From: Microbacterium murale
Lineage (GTDB): Bacteria; Actinomycetota; Actinomycetes; Actinomycetales; Microbacteriaceae
Direction of reading: 5' to 3'
NCBI RefSeq assembly: GCF_030815955.1
Contig: NZ_JAUSXK010000001.1
Location: forward strand, 2,728,001-2,792,000
Length of the DNA: 64,000 bases
This document shows, piece after piece, positions 28,052 through 35,527 of the stretch. Within the stretch, counting starts at the first letter, position 1; every line of letters starts with the position of its first letter. The notes below the pieces were generated by a model. That model had not been told where the DNA came from. It worked only from the letters and a program-made list of their open reading frames with translations, and made no database searches. A program made the position numbers and the translations under genes.

Positions 28052-28786
28052 CTAGACGACGGGAGCCACGGGGCCGCGGAGTGACGGCACTCGACGTTCG
28101 CGTGAGCGGGGCGAAGCCCATCGGGCGGCATTCGCAATCACGCGCTGCACGTCGGGGTGATGGTAGACCGGATAGTCCTGGTCGCCAGGGCTGAAGTAGA
28201 AGATCCGCCCGCGCCCGCGCGTGAAGGTCACACCCGAGCGGAAGACCTCGCCGCCGCTGAATGAGCTGATGAACACGATCTCCTCGGGCACAGGGATGTC
28301 GAAAGGCTCGCCGTACATCTCTTGTTCCGCGATGACTATGGGATTCGGAACACCTTCCGCGATCGGATGCGAGGGCGCGATCGTCCAGACCAGTTCGCGG
28401 TCGCCCGCGCTCCGCCACTGCAGCGTCGCGGTCGTCCCGAGCAGGCTTGTGAAGACCTTCGACCAGTGACCGGAGTGCAGCACGATCAGCCCCATCCCAC
28501 CGAGCACGTGCTGCTTCACCCGCTCGACGACAGTGTCCTCGACGGCGTCATGCGCGGCATGACCCCACCACAGCAGCACGTCCGTCCCTGCGAGCGCCTC
28601 CTCGGTGAGTCCGTGCTCCGGCTCCGGGAGGGTGGCCGTGCGTACGTTGACCCCGGGAAGCAGGCGCGTCAGCGCTGCTCCGATCGTGTGGTGCATGCCG
28701 TCAGGGTAGATTCGTATGACGTTCTCATCGCGAGTCTCGTGAATGTACTCGTTCCAGATGAGGACTGTGAGGGCTTCAGTGACCAT
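28052..28786 (-). CDS. ThuA domain-containing protein (first copy)
   Basis: This 244-residue protein has the class I glutamine-amidotransferase-like fold of the ThuA family (LLWWGHAAHD, GGMGLIVLHSGHWSK, and C-terminal RGRGRIFYFSPGDQDYPVYHHPDVQRVIANAARWA). ThuA of rhizobia works with the Gfo/Idh enzyme ThuB in trehalose and related disaccharide use through 3-keto sugars. It is clearly more distant from the other two ThuA copies than they are from each other. It is divergent from the GntR regulator with 121 bp between. Confidence 0.85.
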   Translation of the reverse strand: MVTEALTVLIWNEYIHETRDENVIRIYPDGMHHTIGAALTRLLPGVNVRTATLPEPEHGLTEEALAGTDVLLWWGHAAHDAVEDTVVERVKQHVLGGMGLIVLHSGHWSKVFTSLLGTTATLQWRSAGDRELVWTIAPSHPIAEGVPNPIVIAEQEMYGEPFDIPVPEEIVFISSFSGGEVFRSGVTFTRGRGRIFYFSPGDQDYPVYHHPDVQRVIANAARWASPRSRERRVPSLRGPVAPVV

Positions 28787-28895
28787 GCAACCACGCTACT
28801 CCACCGCGAATGCGCAGTTCTGCGTCAGCCAAAGCGATCCGTACCGATCTGCTCGCGCGTCCGACTTTGATCGAACCTATTTCCGTCTCGCCGCG

Positions 28896-28901
28896 TACAC
28901 T
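28896..28901 (+). promoter_or_regulatory. -10 element for a leaderless GntR regulator transcript
   Basis: TACACT followed by 6 nt and the GTG start at 28908. With no Shine-Dalgarno present, transcription probably starts at the start codon itself, a common arrangement in actinobacteria. Confidence 0.55.
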
Positions 28902-28907
28902 GAGAAC

Positions 28908-29714
28908 GTGGCAGCTGAGACAGAAGACTTTCCGACGGGTTCGCTTTCGAGATCGGATCACGTCATCGACCATGTGAAGCGGATGATCGCCTCGGGTGAG
29001 CTGCGAGCGGGGGACCGACTCCCAATCGAGAAGGAACTCGCCGCGCAGCTGGGGGTCTCCCGTGGCTCGCTTCGTGAAGCCGTGCGCTCGCTGGCCACGC
29101 TCGGTGTGCTCGAGACGAGACAGGGCGATGGCACGTATGTGACGCAGCTCGACGCGAGCTCGCTCCTGCGGCACCTCGAGTTCTGGGCGGGGCTGCAGGA
29201 GGCCAACCAGTCGGTCGACCTCCTCGCGGTCCGTCGCGTGCTCGAGACCGAGTCGGCAGGTCTGGCCGCGGTACGGCTCACTGAGGACGAGTTCGAGGAA
29301 CTGGAGAAGATCCTCGCCGAAATCGATGCCGGACTGATCACGGGTGAACTCGAGCCGGAGTCCTTCATCGATGCTGATGCCGCGTTTCACCACCGGATCG
29401 CAGTCGCGAGCGGCAACGCGGCCCTGTCGGCGCTGATCGACAGCCTCATGACACGCACATTGCGCGGGCGCCTCTGGCGCGCGATCACGGAACGGGACTC
29501 CCTCGGTGAGGCGCACGCCGATCACCGGGCCATTCTGGCTGCCCTTCGCACGCGCGATGCCGAGCGTGCACGCATCCGTATGGCCGCGCATCTGCTGGGC
29601 GTCGAAGTCTTCGCAGCCGACCACCCCGTGAAGGACGACGTGCCTCCAGCGCATCAGAGCCCAGGCGGTCACGAGACGACGAGCACCTCTTCGGCCTCCG
29701 ACTCCAACCAGTAG
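28908..29714 (+). CDS. GntR-family transcriptional regulator, FadR subfamily (FCD domain)
   Basis: This 268-residue protein has an N-terminal winged helix (about residues 15-80, with KELAAQLGVSRGSLREAVRSLATLGVLETRQGDGTYV) and a C-terminal all-helical FCD ligand domain. The family metal/ligand residues are in DADAAFHHRIA and EAHADHRAI. FadR-type regulators of sugar-acid and fucose-type pathways usually repress until the acid or sugar ligand binds. Being in the middle of the island, it is the best candidate to bind the 17-bp palindromes near the promoters at 19992, 20163, 27765 and 31203. Its 3' end overlaps the 3' end of the convergent L-fuconate dehydratase gene by 46 bp. Confidence 0.9.
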   Translation: MAAETEDFPTGSLSRSDHVIDHVKRMIASGELRAGDRLPIEKELAAQLGVSRGSLREAVRSLATLGVLETRQGDGTYVTQLDASSLLRHLEFWAGLQEANQSVDLLAVRRVLETESAGLAAVRLTEDEFEELEKILAEIDAGLITGELEPESFIDADAAFHHRIAVASGNAALSALIDSLMTRTLRGRLWRAITERDSLGEAHADHRAILAALRTRDAERARIRMAAHLLGVEVFAADHPVKDDVPPAHQSPGGHETTSTSSASDSNQ

Positions 29715-30994
29715 CTGCCGGTCGGGAACTCGTACCGCTGGATGCTCTCCTCGTGCAGTTCTGCGCTGTATCCCGGCTTCGAAGGAAGCACGTAGTGTCC
29801 GCCGGCGACGACGGCGGGATCGGTGAAGTGCTCGTGCAGGTGATCAACGTACTCGGTGAGGCGCTTGTCCAGCGATCCTGAGACGGCGACGAAGTCGAAG
29901 ATGGAAAGATGTTGCACGAGCTCGCACAGCCCGACGCCACCCGCGTGCGGGCACACCGGGACTCCGAATTTGTGGGCCATGAGATAGACGGAGAGGATCT
30001 CGTTCACGCTGGCCAGGCGGGCAGAGTCCAGCTGACAGAAGTCGATCGCCTCGGCTTGGAACATCTGCTTGAAGAGAACGCGATTCATGCCGTGCTCACC
30101 GCTCGCGACGCCGATCGGGCTGACCGCCCTGCGGATGGCGGCGTGCCCGAGCACGTCGTCGGGGCTCGTCGGCTCCTCGATCCACAGCGGCCGGAATTCT
30201 GCCAGCTCTTTGATCCAGTCGATCGCCTGGGGAACGTCCCAGACCTGATTGGCGTCGATCATGATCTCGGCGTCCCACCCGACGATCTCGCGGGCCACAC
30301 GCAGTCGCCGACGGTCCTCCTCTAGGTCGGCGCCGACCTTCAGCTTGAAGTGGCGGTATCCGTCGTCCACCGCCTCCTGCAGGAGCGTGCGCAGCTTGTC
30401 GTCGGAGTAGCCGAGCCAACCGGCGCTGGTCGTGTAGCAGGGGTAGCCGCCACGGGATGCCAGTTCTGCGATGCGCTGCTGGCGAAGAGGCGCCGATGCG
30501 CGGAGGAGATCGAGGGCCTCTTGTCGGGTCAAGGCGTCCGACAGATACCTCAGATCCGCGGCATCCACGAGCTGTTCCGGGGTCATCTCGACGAGGAGCC
30601 GCCACAACGGCACCCCGGCACGCCGGGCGGCCATGTCCCAGAGGGCGTTCATCACCGCCGCCATCGCAAGATGGACGACGCCCTTCTCCGGACCCAGCCA
30701 GCGCAGCTGCGAGTCGGATGCGAGCTCGCGGTATATCCCGCCGAGGTCGTCGAGGAGTGCGTCGACATCGCGGCCGATCAGTGGCTGGGCGCGCTGCCGG
30801 GCTGCCTCGGTGCACAGGTCGTTCCCGCGCCCGATCGTGAAGGTGAAGCCGTGGCCGCGCAGGTCGCCGTCGGTCTCCAGGATGACGTAGGCGGCGGAGT
30901 AGTCGCCGTCCTTGTTCATCGCATCGGAGCCGTCGGCCTCAAGCGAGGTGGGGAAGCGTATGTCGTGCACGCGCACCCCGGTGATGATCGCCAT
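29669..30994 (-). CDS. fucD: L-fuconate dehydratase (enolase superfamily)
   Basis: This 441-residue protein matches the FucD/ENOSF1 branch throughout, with FPTSLEADGSDAMN at the start, SDSQLRWLGPEKGVVHLA, TTSAGWLGYSDDKL and CPHAGGVGLCELVQHLS. Catalytic K219 of the KLK motif (217-219) and H350, and metal ligands D247, E273 and E300, align one residue off from the characterised Xanthomonas enzyme. The enzyme dehydrates L-fuconate to 2-keto-3-deoxy-L-fuconate, and family members also take L-galactonate, in the non-phosphorylated L-fucose pathway. A large palindrome lies 20-50 bp upstream. With GH95 and an SDR nearby, it is the strongest clue to the island's substrate. Confidence 0.94.
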   Translation of the reverse strand: MAIITGVRVHDIRFPTSLEADGSDAMNKDGDYSAAYVILETDGDLRGHGFTFTIGRGNDLCTEAARQRAQPLIGRDVDALLDDLGGIYRELASDSQLRWLGPEKGVVHLAMAAVMNALWDMAARRAGVPLWRLLVEMTPEQLVDAADLRYLSDALTRQEALDLLRASAPLRQQRIAELASRGGYPCYTTSAGWLGYSDDKLRTLLQEAVDDGYRHFKLKVGADLEEDRRRLRVAREIVGWDAEIMIDANQVWDVPQAIDWIKELAEFRPLWIEEPTSPDDVLGHAAIRRAVSPIGVASGEHGMNRVLFKQMFQAEAIDFCQLDSARLASVNEILSVYLMAHKFGVPVCPHAGGVGLCELVQHLSIFDFVAVSGSLDKRLTEYVDHLHEHFTDPAVVAGGHYVLPSKPGYSAELHEESIQRYEFPTGSYWLESEAEEVLVVS

Positions 30995-31013
30995 TAATCG
31001 TCCCTTCTTGCTC

Positions 31014-31044
31014 GTGATAGATCGAGCATCATTCGATCTATCAC
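31014..31044. promoter_or_regulatory. Large palindromic operator candidate upstream of fucD
   Basis: Perfect 12-bp inverted repeat GTGATAGATCGA (31014-31025) with its complement (31033-31044), 7-nt spacer, 19 bp before the fucD ATG. Its sequence differs from the 17-bp motif elsewhere in the island. It could be an operator or form a hairpin in the 5' leader. Confidence 0.6.
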
Positions 31045-31202
31045 CGTTCTTGTAGAGGGGTTCTCTCTACCTTGATCGTCGCGCTACTCGAGTGCTCGCG
31101 TCGCTTTTCCGTTGAGTTTATTGCTATCTCGGCGCCTTGGGGTCTTCTTTCTCTGCGTCACGGCGCTCGCGACCCTTCTAATGCTACCGCCACTCCCCAC
31201 GT

Positions 31203-31219
31203 TAAAGATCAGATGTTTA
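31203..31219. promoter_or_regulatory. Best copy of the island palindrome
   Basis: TAAAGATCAGATGTTTA is symmetric at all but the centre and one base pair per arm. It lies 55 bp upstream of the second GH2 gene and immediately overlaps the -35 of that gene's candidate promoter, in the 279-bp interval shared with fucD. Confidence 0.65.
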
Positions 31220-31244
31220 CACATGCTATCCGCGATGTTAGCGT
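31216..31244 (+). promoter_or_regulatory. Candidate promoter of the second GH2 gene
   Basis: TTTACA (31216-31221), 17-bp spacer and TAGCGT (31239-31244). The palindrome at 31203-31219 overlaps the -35. Transcription would begin about 20 bp before the GTG start. Confidence 0.45.
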
Positions 31245-31273
31245 GACGTTTCATCGACGAGGAGGAGAGCAGG

Positions 31274-33703
31274 GTGCAACGGGAGGCGTATTCACAGCCG
31301 TGGGAGTACCGGGATGTCACCGACGGGACCTCGAGGGATCCCTGGCCAGTGGTCATCCCTCACGACGCGGTGCTTGCAATGGCGCGCGTCCCGGACGCCC
31401 ACCAGATGGCCTCGGGATACTTCCCCGGCGGAAAGTGGGAGTACCGCACACGCATCTTCGCTCCCGCGCACTGGAGGGATCGCCACGTCGTCCTCGAATT
31501 CGAGGCCATCCACCGCTCGGCCGCGGTTTTCGTGAACGGAGACCTCGCCATCCGGCAGCCGTCCGGAAGCACCTCTCTCGTGGTGGAGCTCGACGCGTTC
31601 CTGCGCTACGGCGTCGAGAACGAGATCGTTGTCGAGGCTCGTGCCGACCGCGATGCTCGGTGGTATACGGGAGGCGGGATCATCCGACCCGTGCACCTCG
31701 CCGTGGGTCCGCGGGTGCACGTTCCGCTGGACGGCGTCGTCGTGACCACCCCGGAGCACGATGCGGAGGCGTCGCTCGTGCAGATCATCACGACGGTGCG
31801 CAACCTCGAATCCGTCCCAGTCGTGAGGTGGCTGGAGACGAGCATCACGAGCCCTTCGGATGACCTGGTCGGCGTGGACCGGACCAGGGTCAGCGTGCCC
31901 GCCGGCGGCGAGGCGGAAGTCAGTCAGCGAATGCTGGTGGAAGCGCCGCTGCGCTGGTCCGTTGATAGCCCCGACCTGTACCGCGTGACATCGCGTCTCA
32001 CCTCGGGTGCCGGGGGCGAGGGGCAGACGGACCACGGAGACGTGCTCTTCGGAGTCCGGTCACTTCATCTGGACGCTCGCCGCGGCCTGCGGGTGAACGG
32101 GCAGCCAGTGAAGCTCCGCGGGGCCTGCGTGCACGCCGACAACGGGGTCATAGGAGGGGCGACGTTCGATGCCGCGGAGGAGCGTCGGGTCGCGATCCTC
32201 AAATCTGCCGGCTTCAATGCGATCCGCAGTGCCCACCAACCGATGAGCAGGGCGATGCTGGACGCCTGCGACCGGCTCGGGATGCTCGTGATGGACGAGC
32301 TCACCGATGTCTGGACGAGGGCGAAGTCGCCCGAGGACGGCTCCGACGTCTTTCTCGAGCGCTGGCGGTCCGACCTCGAGGCGATGGTCCGCAAGGACCG
32401 TAACCATCCTTGCGTCATCATCTACTCGATTGGCAACGAGATTCCCGAGGCGGCGACGCGATCGGGCAGCGAACTGACCAGGGCGCTGGCGGCGGCGACG
32501 CGTGCGCTGGACCCGACCCGCTATGTGACTGCGGCCGTCAACGGCGCGCTGTTCGTGATGGACGGCGCGATCGACATCGATCCGGAACGGCTGGGCGGGG
32601 CATCACTGGACCCCGTGGCCGAGATCAACGCCCGCTCGATGAGTCTCGAGGACCGTATGAGTTCTCTGGCCCTCACGGATGCCGTCGCCGAACTGACGGA
32701 AGAAGCCTACGGCGCGCTCGACATCGCCGGGATGAACTACCAGGACGCCCGCTACGTGCTCGATCATGAGCGGTACCCGCACCGCGTCATCGTCGGGTCG
32801 GAGACCTTCCCGACCCGGATCGACCGCCTGTGGGGGCTCGTCCTGGCGAACCCTCATGTCATCGGCGACTTCACGTGGACCGGGTGGGACTATCTCGGTG
32901 AGCCCGGCCTCGGGCGCATGCACTACAGGGACGACCAACCTGGCAGCGGGGCGCTCGGCGCGTACCCCTTCCTCATCTCGCTCGCCGGCGACATCGACAT
33001 CACGGGTGAACGGCGCCCCGCGTCCTACTATCGCGAAATCGTCTTCGGCTTGCGCGCCGAGCCCTTCATCGCTGTGCGGCGGCCGCACACCCGCGGGCGT
33101 GAGATGAAGGCTGCTCCATGGTCGTGGACGGACAGCATTCAGTCCTGGACGTGGCCGGATGCCGGAACGGATCCTCTCGAGGTCGAGATCTACTGCGACG
33201 CGGCGGAGGTGGAGCTGTTCGTCGCCGGATCGTCGCTCGGGCGACAGCCCGCGGGCGCCTCACACGGCTACCGCGCGCTGTTCGCAGTTCCGTACGCGCC
33301 GGGCAGGCTGGAGGCTGTCGCCCTGCGCGACGGACTACCGGCCGAGCGGGCGGCGCTGCAGACCGCCGGGACCGACCGTCGACTCGCGCTGAGGGCAAAG
33401 CTCTCAACGCCGGATACGGGCGGACAGCGCCTCGCGTTCGTCGTCGTCGAGCTCGTGGACGACGTCGGAGTACGGGCGACCGACGGCGACCTGGAGGTCG
33501 AGGTCGACATCGATGGTCCGGGTGAGCTCCAGGGGTTCGGCAGCGCACGACCCGAGACCGAGGAATCGTTCAGCGGCTCCCGCCATCGCCTCTACGACGG
33601 GCGCGCGCTCGCTGTCGTCCGCCCGACGGGGGCGGGTCGCATCGTGGTGATCGCCTCCGCGCCGGGACTGCCATCCGCTTCCGTCGAGGTGCAGGCGGTC
33701 TGA
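31274..33703 (+). CDS. Glycoside hydrolase family 2 protein (beta-galactosidase-like, short form)
   Basis: This 809-residue GH2 enzyme has a sugar-binding domain (1-150), immunoglobulin-like domain, TIM barrel (about 270-560) and a DUF4982-type C-terminal sandwich. The acid/base is E389 in YSIGNE and the nucleophile E510 in VGSETF. It lacks the C-terminal small-chain domain of LacZ, so it is distinct from the enzyme at 20266 and may act on another beta-linked galactoside or a related sugar. The GTG start follows GAGGAGGAGAG. There is no signal peptide. It is convergent with the Gfo/Idh gene at 33722, only 18 bp away. Confidence 0.9.
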   Translation: MQREAYSQPWEYRDVTDGTSRDPWPVVIPHDAVLAMARVPDAHQMASGYFPGGKWEYRTRIFAPAHWRDRHVVLEFEAIHRSAAVFVNGDLAIRQPSGSTSLVVELDAFLRYGVENEIVVEARADRDARWYTGGGIIRPVHLAVGPRVHVPLDGVVVTTPEHDAEASLVQIITTVRNLESVPVVRWLETSITSPSDDLVGVDRTRVSVPAGGEAEVSQRMLVEAPLRWSVDSPDLYRVTSRLTSGAGGEGQTDHGDVLFGVRSLHLDARRGLRVNGQPVKLRGACVHADNGVIGGATFDAAEERRVAILKSAGFNAIRSAHQPMSRAMLDACDRLGMLVMDELTDVWTRAKSPEDGSDVFLERWRSDLEAMVRKDRNHPCVIIYSIGNEIPEAATRSGSELTRALAAATRALDPTRYVTAAVNGALFVMDGAIDIDPERLGGASLDPVAEINARSMSLEDRMSSLALTDAVAELTEEAYGALDIAGMNYQDARYVLDHERYPHRVIVGSETFPTRIDRLWGLVLANPHVIGDFTWTGWDYLGEPGLGRMHYRDDQPGSGALGAYPFLISLAGDIDITGERRPASYYREIVFGLRAEPFIAVRRPHTRGREMKAAPWSWTDSIQSWTWPDAGTDPLEVEIYCDAAEVELFVAGSSLGRQPAGASHGYRALFAVPYAPGRLEAVALRDGLPAERAALQTAGTDRRLALRAKLSTPDTGGQRLAFVVVELVDDVGVRATDGDLEVEVDIDGPGELQGFGSARPETEESFSGSRHRLYDGRALAVVRPTGAGRIVVIASAPGLPSASVEVQAV

Positions 33704-33721
33704 CGCGCCGGCCTGCACCCC

Positions 33722-34828
33722 TCAGAGAGAGGTCAAGGGCACCGCCGTCGGCCGATCCGCCGCAGGACCGAGATCCAGCCGCCGTCCCTCGACGGAGGCG
33801 GTCATCATGGTCTCCATGATCTCGAGAGCGTGGAACGCGATGCCGGCGTCCGCGCGCGGCATGTCTCCGGCCGCGGTGCGGTGGAAATCGAGCAAACCGA
33901 AACCGCGGGCGCTGTCCTCGTAACCCGCCGACACAGGAAGGGGTTCCCAGTCCTTGCCTCGGACCTTGAGCAGCGTAGTCCCGTTGAATTCGTTCGGGTC
34001 TGGCACGATCAGCGATCCCTCGAGACCATGTACTTCGATCGGGACCGCTCGGGTACCCACGGTGTCGAAGCTCATCGTGAGAGTCGTCGTCGCGCCTCCG
34101 ACGTGCTCGAGCAGGCCGGTGATGTGCGTCTCGGTGAGCACGGGAACGCGCTCGCCGGCGCGCGGGCCCGTGGCGATGACCCGTTCGTCACGTGGATGCG
34201 ATGCGGCAGCCGACACCCGCGCGACCGGGCCGAGAAGTGTGATCAGTGCGTGCAGGTAATACGGGCCCATGTCGTAGAGCGGCCCACCTCCGGGCGCGTA
34301 GTAGAAGTCGGGATTCGGATGCCACGCCTCGTGACCTGGGATCGCCATGGTCGCCGTCGCCGCGATCGGTCGTCCGATGAGCCCGTCATCCACTGCACGA
34401 CGGGCGGTCTGGATGCCGGTTCCGAGAACCGTGTCCGGAGCGCAGCCCACCCAGAGCCCTCGCTGCTGTGCGAGCTCGAGCACGGTGCGTCCCTCCGCGA
34501 GCGTCACCGTGAGCGGCTTCTCGCCGTAGACGTGTTTTCCGGCCTCAAGGGCACGCAGAGAGATGTCCGCGTGCGCCGCGGGGATCGTGAGGTTGAGCAC
34601 GATGTCCACCTCCGGATCCGCGAGGAGATCGTCGACGCTGCCGCCGGGTACTCCCTCGGCGGCGCCGACGGTCGTGGCGCGCTCGATGTCCAGATCGGCG
34701 ACACGGACGAGGCGCACTTCGTCTCGGATCCGCCGCAGCGTCTCGAAGTACATCCCCGAGATGAAGCCGACGCCGACAACTCCGACTCTCAGCGGAGCGA
34801 CAGCGTCCCCGTTCAACGACTTGCCCAC
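33722..34828 (-). CDS. Gfo/Idh/MocA family oxidoreductase (copy A)
   Basis: This 368-residue NAD(P)-dependent dehydrogenase has a Rossmann motif GVVGVGFISG (about 16-25), the EKP motif (GKHVYGEKPL) and a C-terminal substrate domain. The usual DxGxHxxD-type catalytic stretch reads GGPLYDMGPYYLHAL, with Tyr where the histidine is expected. It starts 16 nt inside the upstream ThuA gene, so the two are translationally coupled. Family members oxidise sugar hydroxyls, often at C3. The same ThuA plus Gfo/Idh pair occurs again at 43181-45053. Confidence 0.9.
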   Translation of the reverse strand: MGKSLNGDAVAPLRVGVVGVGFISGMYFETLRRIRDEVRLVRVADLDIERATTVGAAEGVPGGSVDDLLADPEVDIVLNLTIPAAHADISLRALEAGKHVYGEKPLTVTLAEGRTVLELAQQRGLWVGCAPDTVLGTGIQTARRAVDDGLIGRPIAATATMAIPGHEAWHPNPDFYYAPGGGPLYDMGPYYLHALITLLGPVARVSAAASHPRDERVIATGPRAGERVPVLTETHITGLLEHVGGATTTLTMSFDTVGTRAVPIEVHGLEGSLIVPDPNEFNGTTLLKVRGKDWEPLPVSAGYEDSARGFGLLDFHRTAAGDMPRADAGIAFHALEIMETMMTASVEGRRLDLGPAADRPTAVPLTSL

Positions 34829-35511
34829 AGCAGTCCCCTTTCCACGATCGTCCGCACAGGCGGCTCATCCAGCACTTCGAGCTTGTGACCGCCGGTGCAG
34901 ACGAAGATCCGTCCCGCACCCCACAGCCGCGTCCACACCACCGGAGTCGTGAACGGGTGATGCCAGGCGTCGAAGTCGCGGTGCACGATCTCGGTCGTCG
35001 CCAGGACGTCGTTGTAGGCGTCGGAGAGCACCCAGTACTGCTCCGTGTGCAGCCTGAAGTCTTCGATGCCCGACACGATCGGGTGATCGCGCCGCTCAGG
35101 CACGATGTTCACGGTGAAGTCGAGATAATTGTCGGCCTGATCACCCGTCCGCTCCTCCTTCGGCACCGCCGCGTGATGGGCGAACTGCCCGCCGATCAGC
35201 TGCAGGTAGTCGGCGCTGTTGCGATATGAATCCGCGATGCCGCCGTGCCATCCGGCGAGTCCGGTGCCCGCGACAACGGCCGCGATCAGCCCGGAGAGCT
35301 CCGCATCGGCGATGGTGTTCATTGTGTTTACCTGCACGACGAGGTCGATGGGGGCCATGATCTCGGCGTCGGCGTAGACGGCCGTCCCCTCTTCGACCCG
35401 GACCTCGAATCCCTGTCCTTCGAGGAACGGGATCACCGAGTCGGTGGTCTGTACGGGCTCGTGTCCGTCCCATCCTCCGCGTACGATGAGGGCCTGTTTG
35501 TTCTGCTGCAT
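34813..35511 (-). CDS. ThuA domain-containing protein (copy B)
   Basis: This 232-residue ThuA-family protein has ALIVRGGWDGHEPVQTT at the N-terminus, TGLAGWHGGIADSYR near residue 85 and a terminal VERGLLWASR. It is closely related by eye to the copy at 44343, with long shared blocks (AGTGLAGWHGGIADSYR, LIGGQFA, TEQYWVL). It is followed by an overlapping Gfo/Idh gene and preceded by the GH95 gene 16 bp away, so GH95-ThuA-Gfo/Idh form one operon. The family role in 3-keto-sugar metabolism is established for trehalose; the substrate here is inferred only from context. Confidence 0.87.
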   Translation of the reverse strand: MQQNKQALIVRGGWDGHEPVQTTDSVIPFLEGQGFEVRVEEGTAVYADAEIMAPIDLVVQVNTMNTIADAELSGLIAAVVAGTGLAGWHGGIADSYRNSADYLQLIGGQFAHHAAVPKEERTGDQADNYLDFTVNIVPERRDHPIVSGIEDFRLHTEQYWVLSDAYNDVLATTEIVHRDFDAWHHPFTTPVVWTRLWGAGRIFVCTGGHKLEVLDEPPVRTIVERGLLWASR

Positions 35512-35527
35512 GTTGTTGGCTTTCGGT

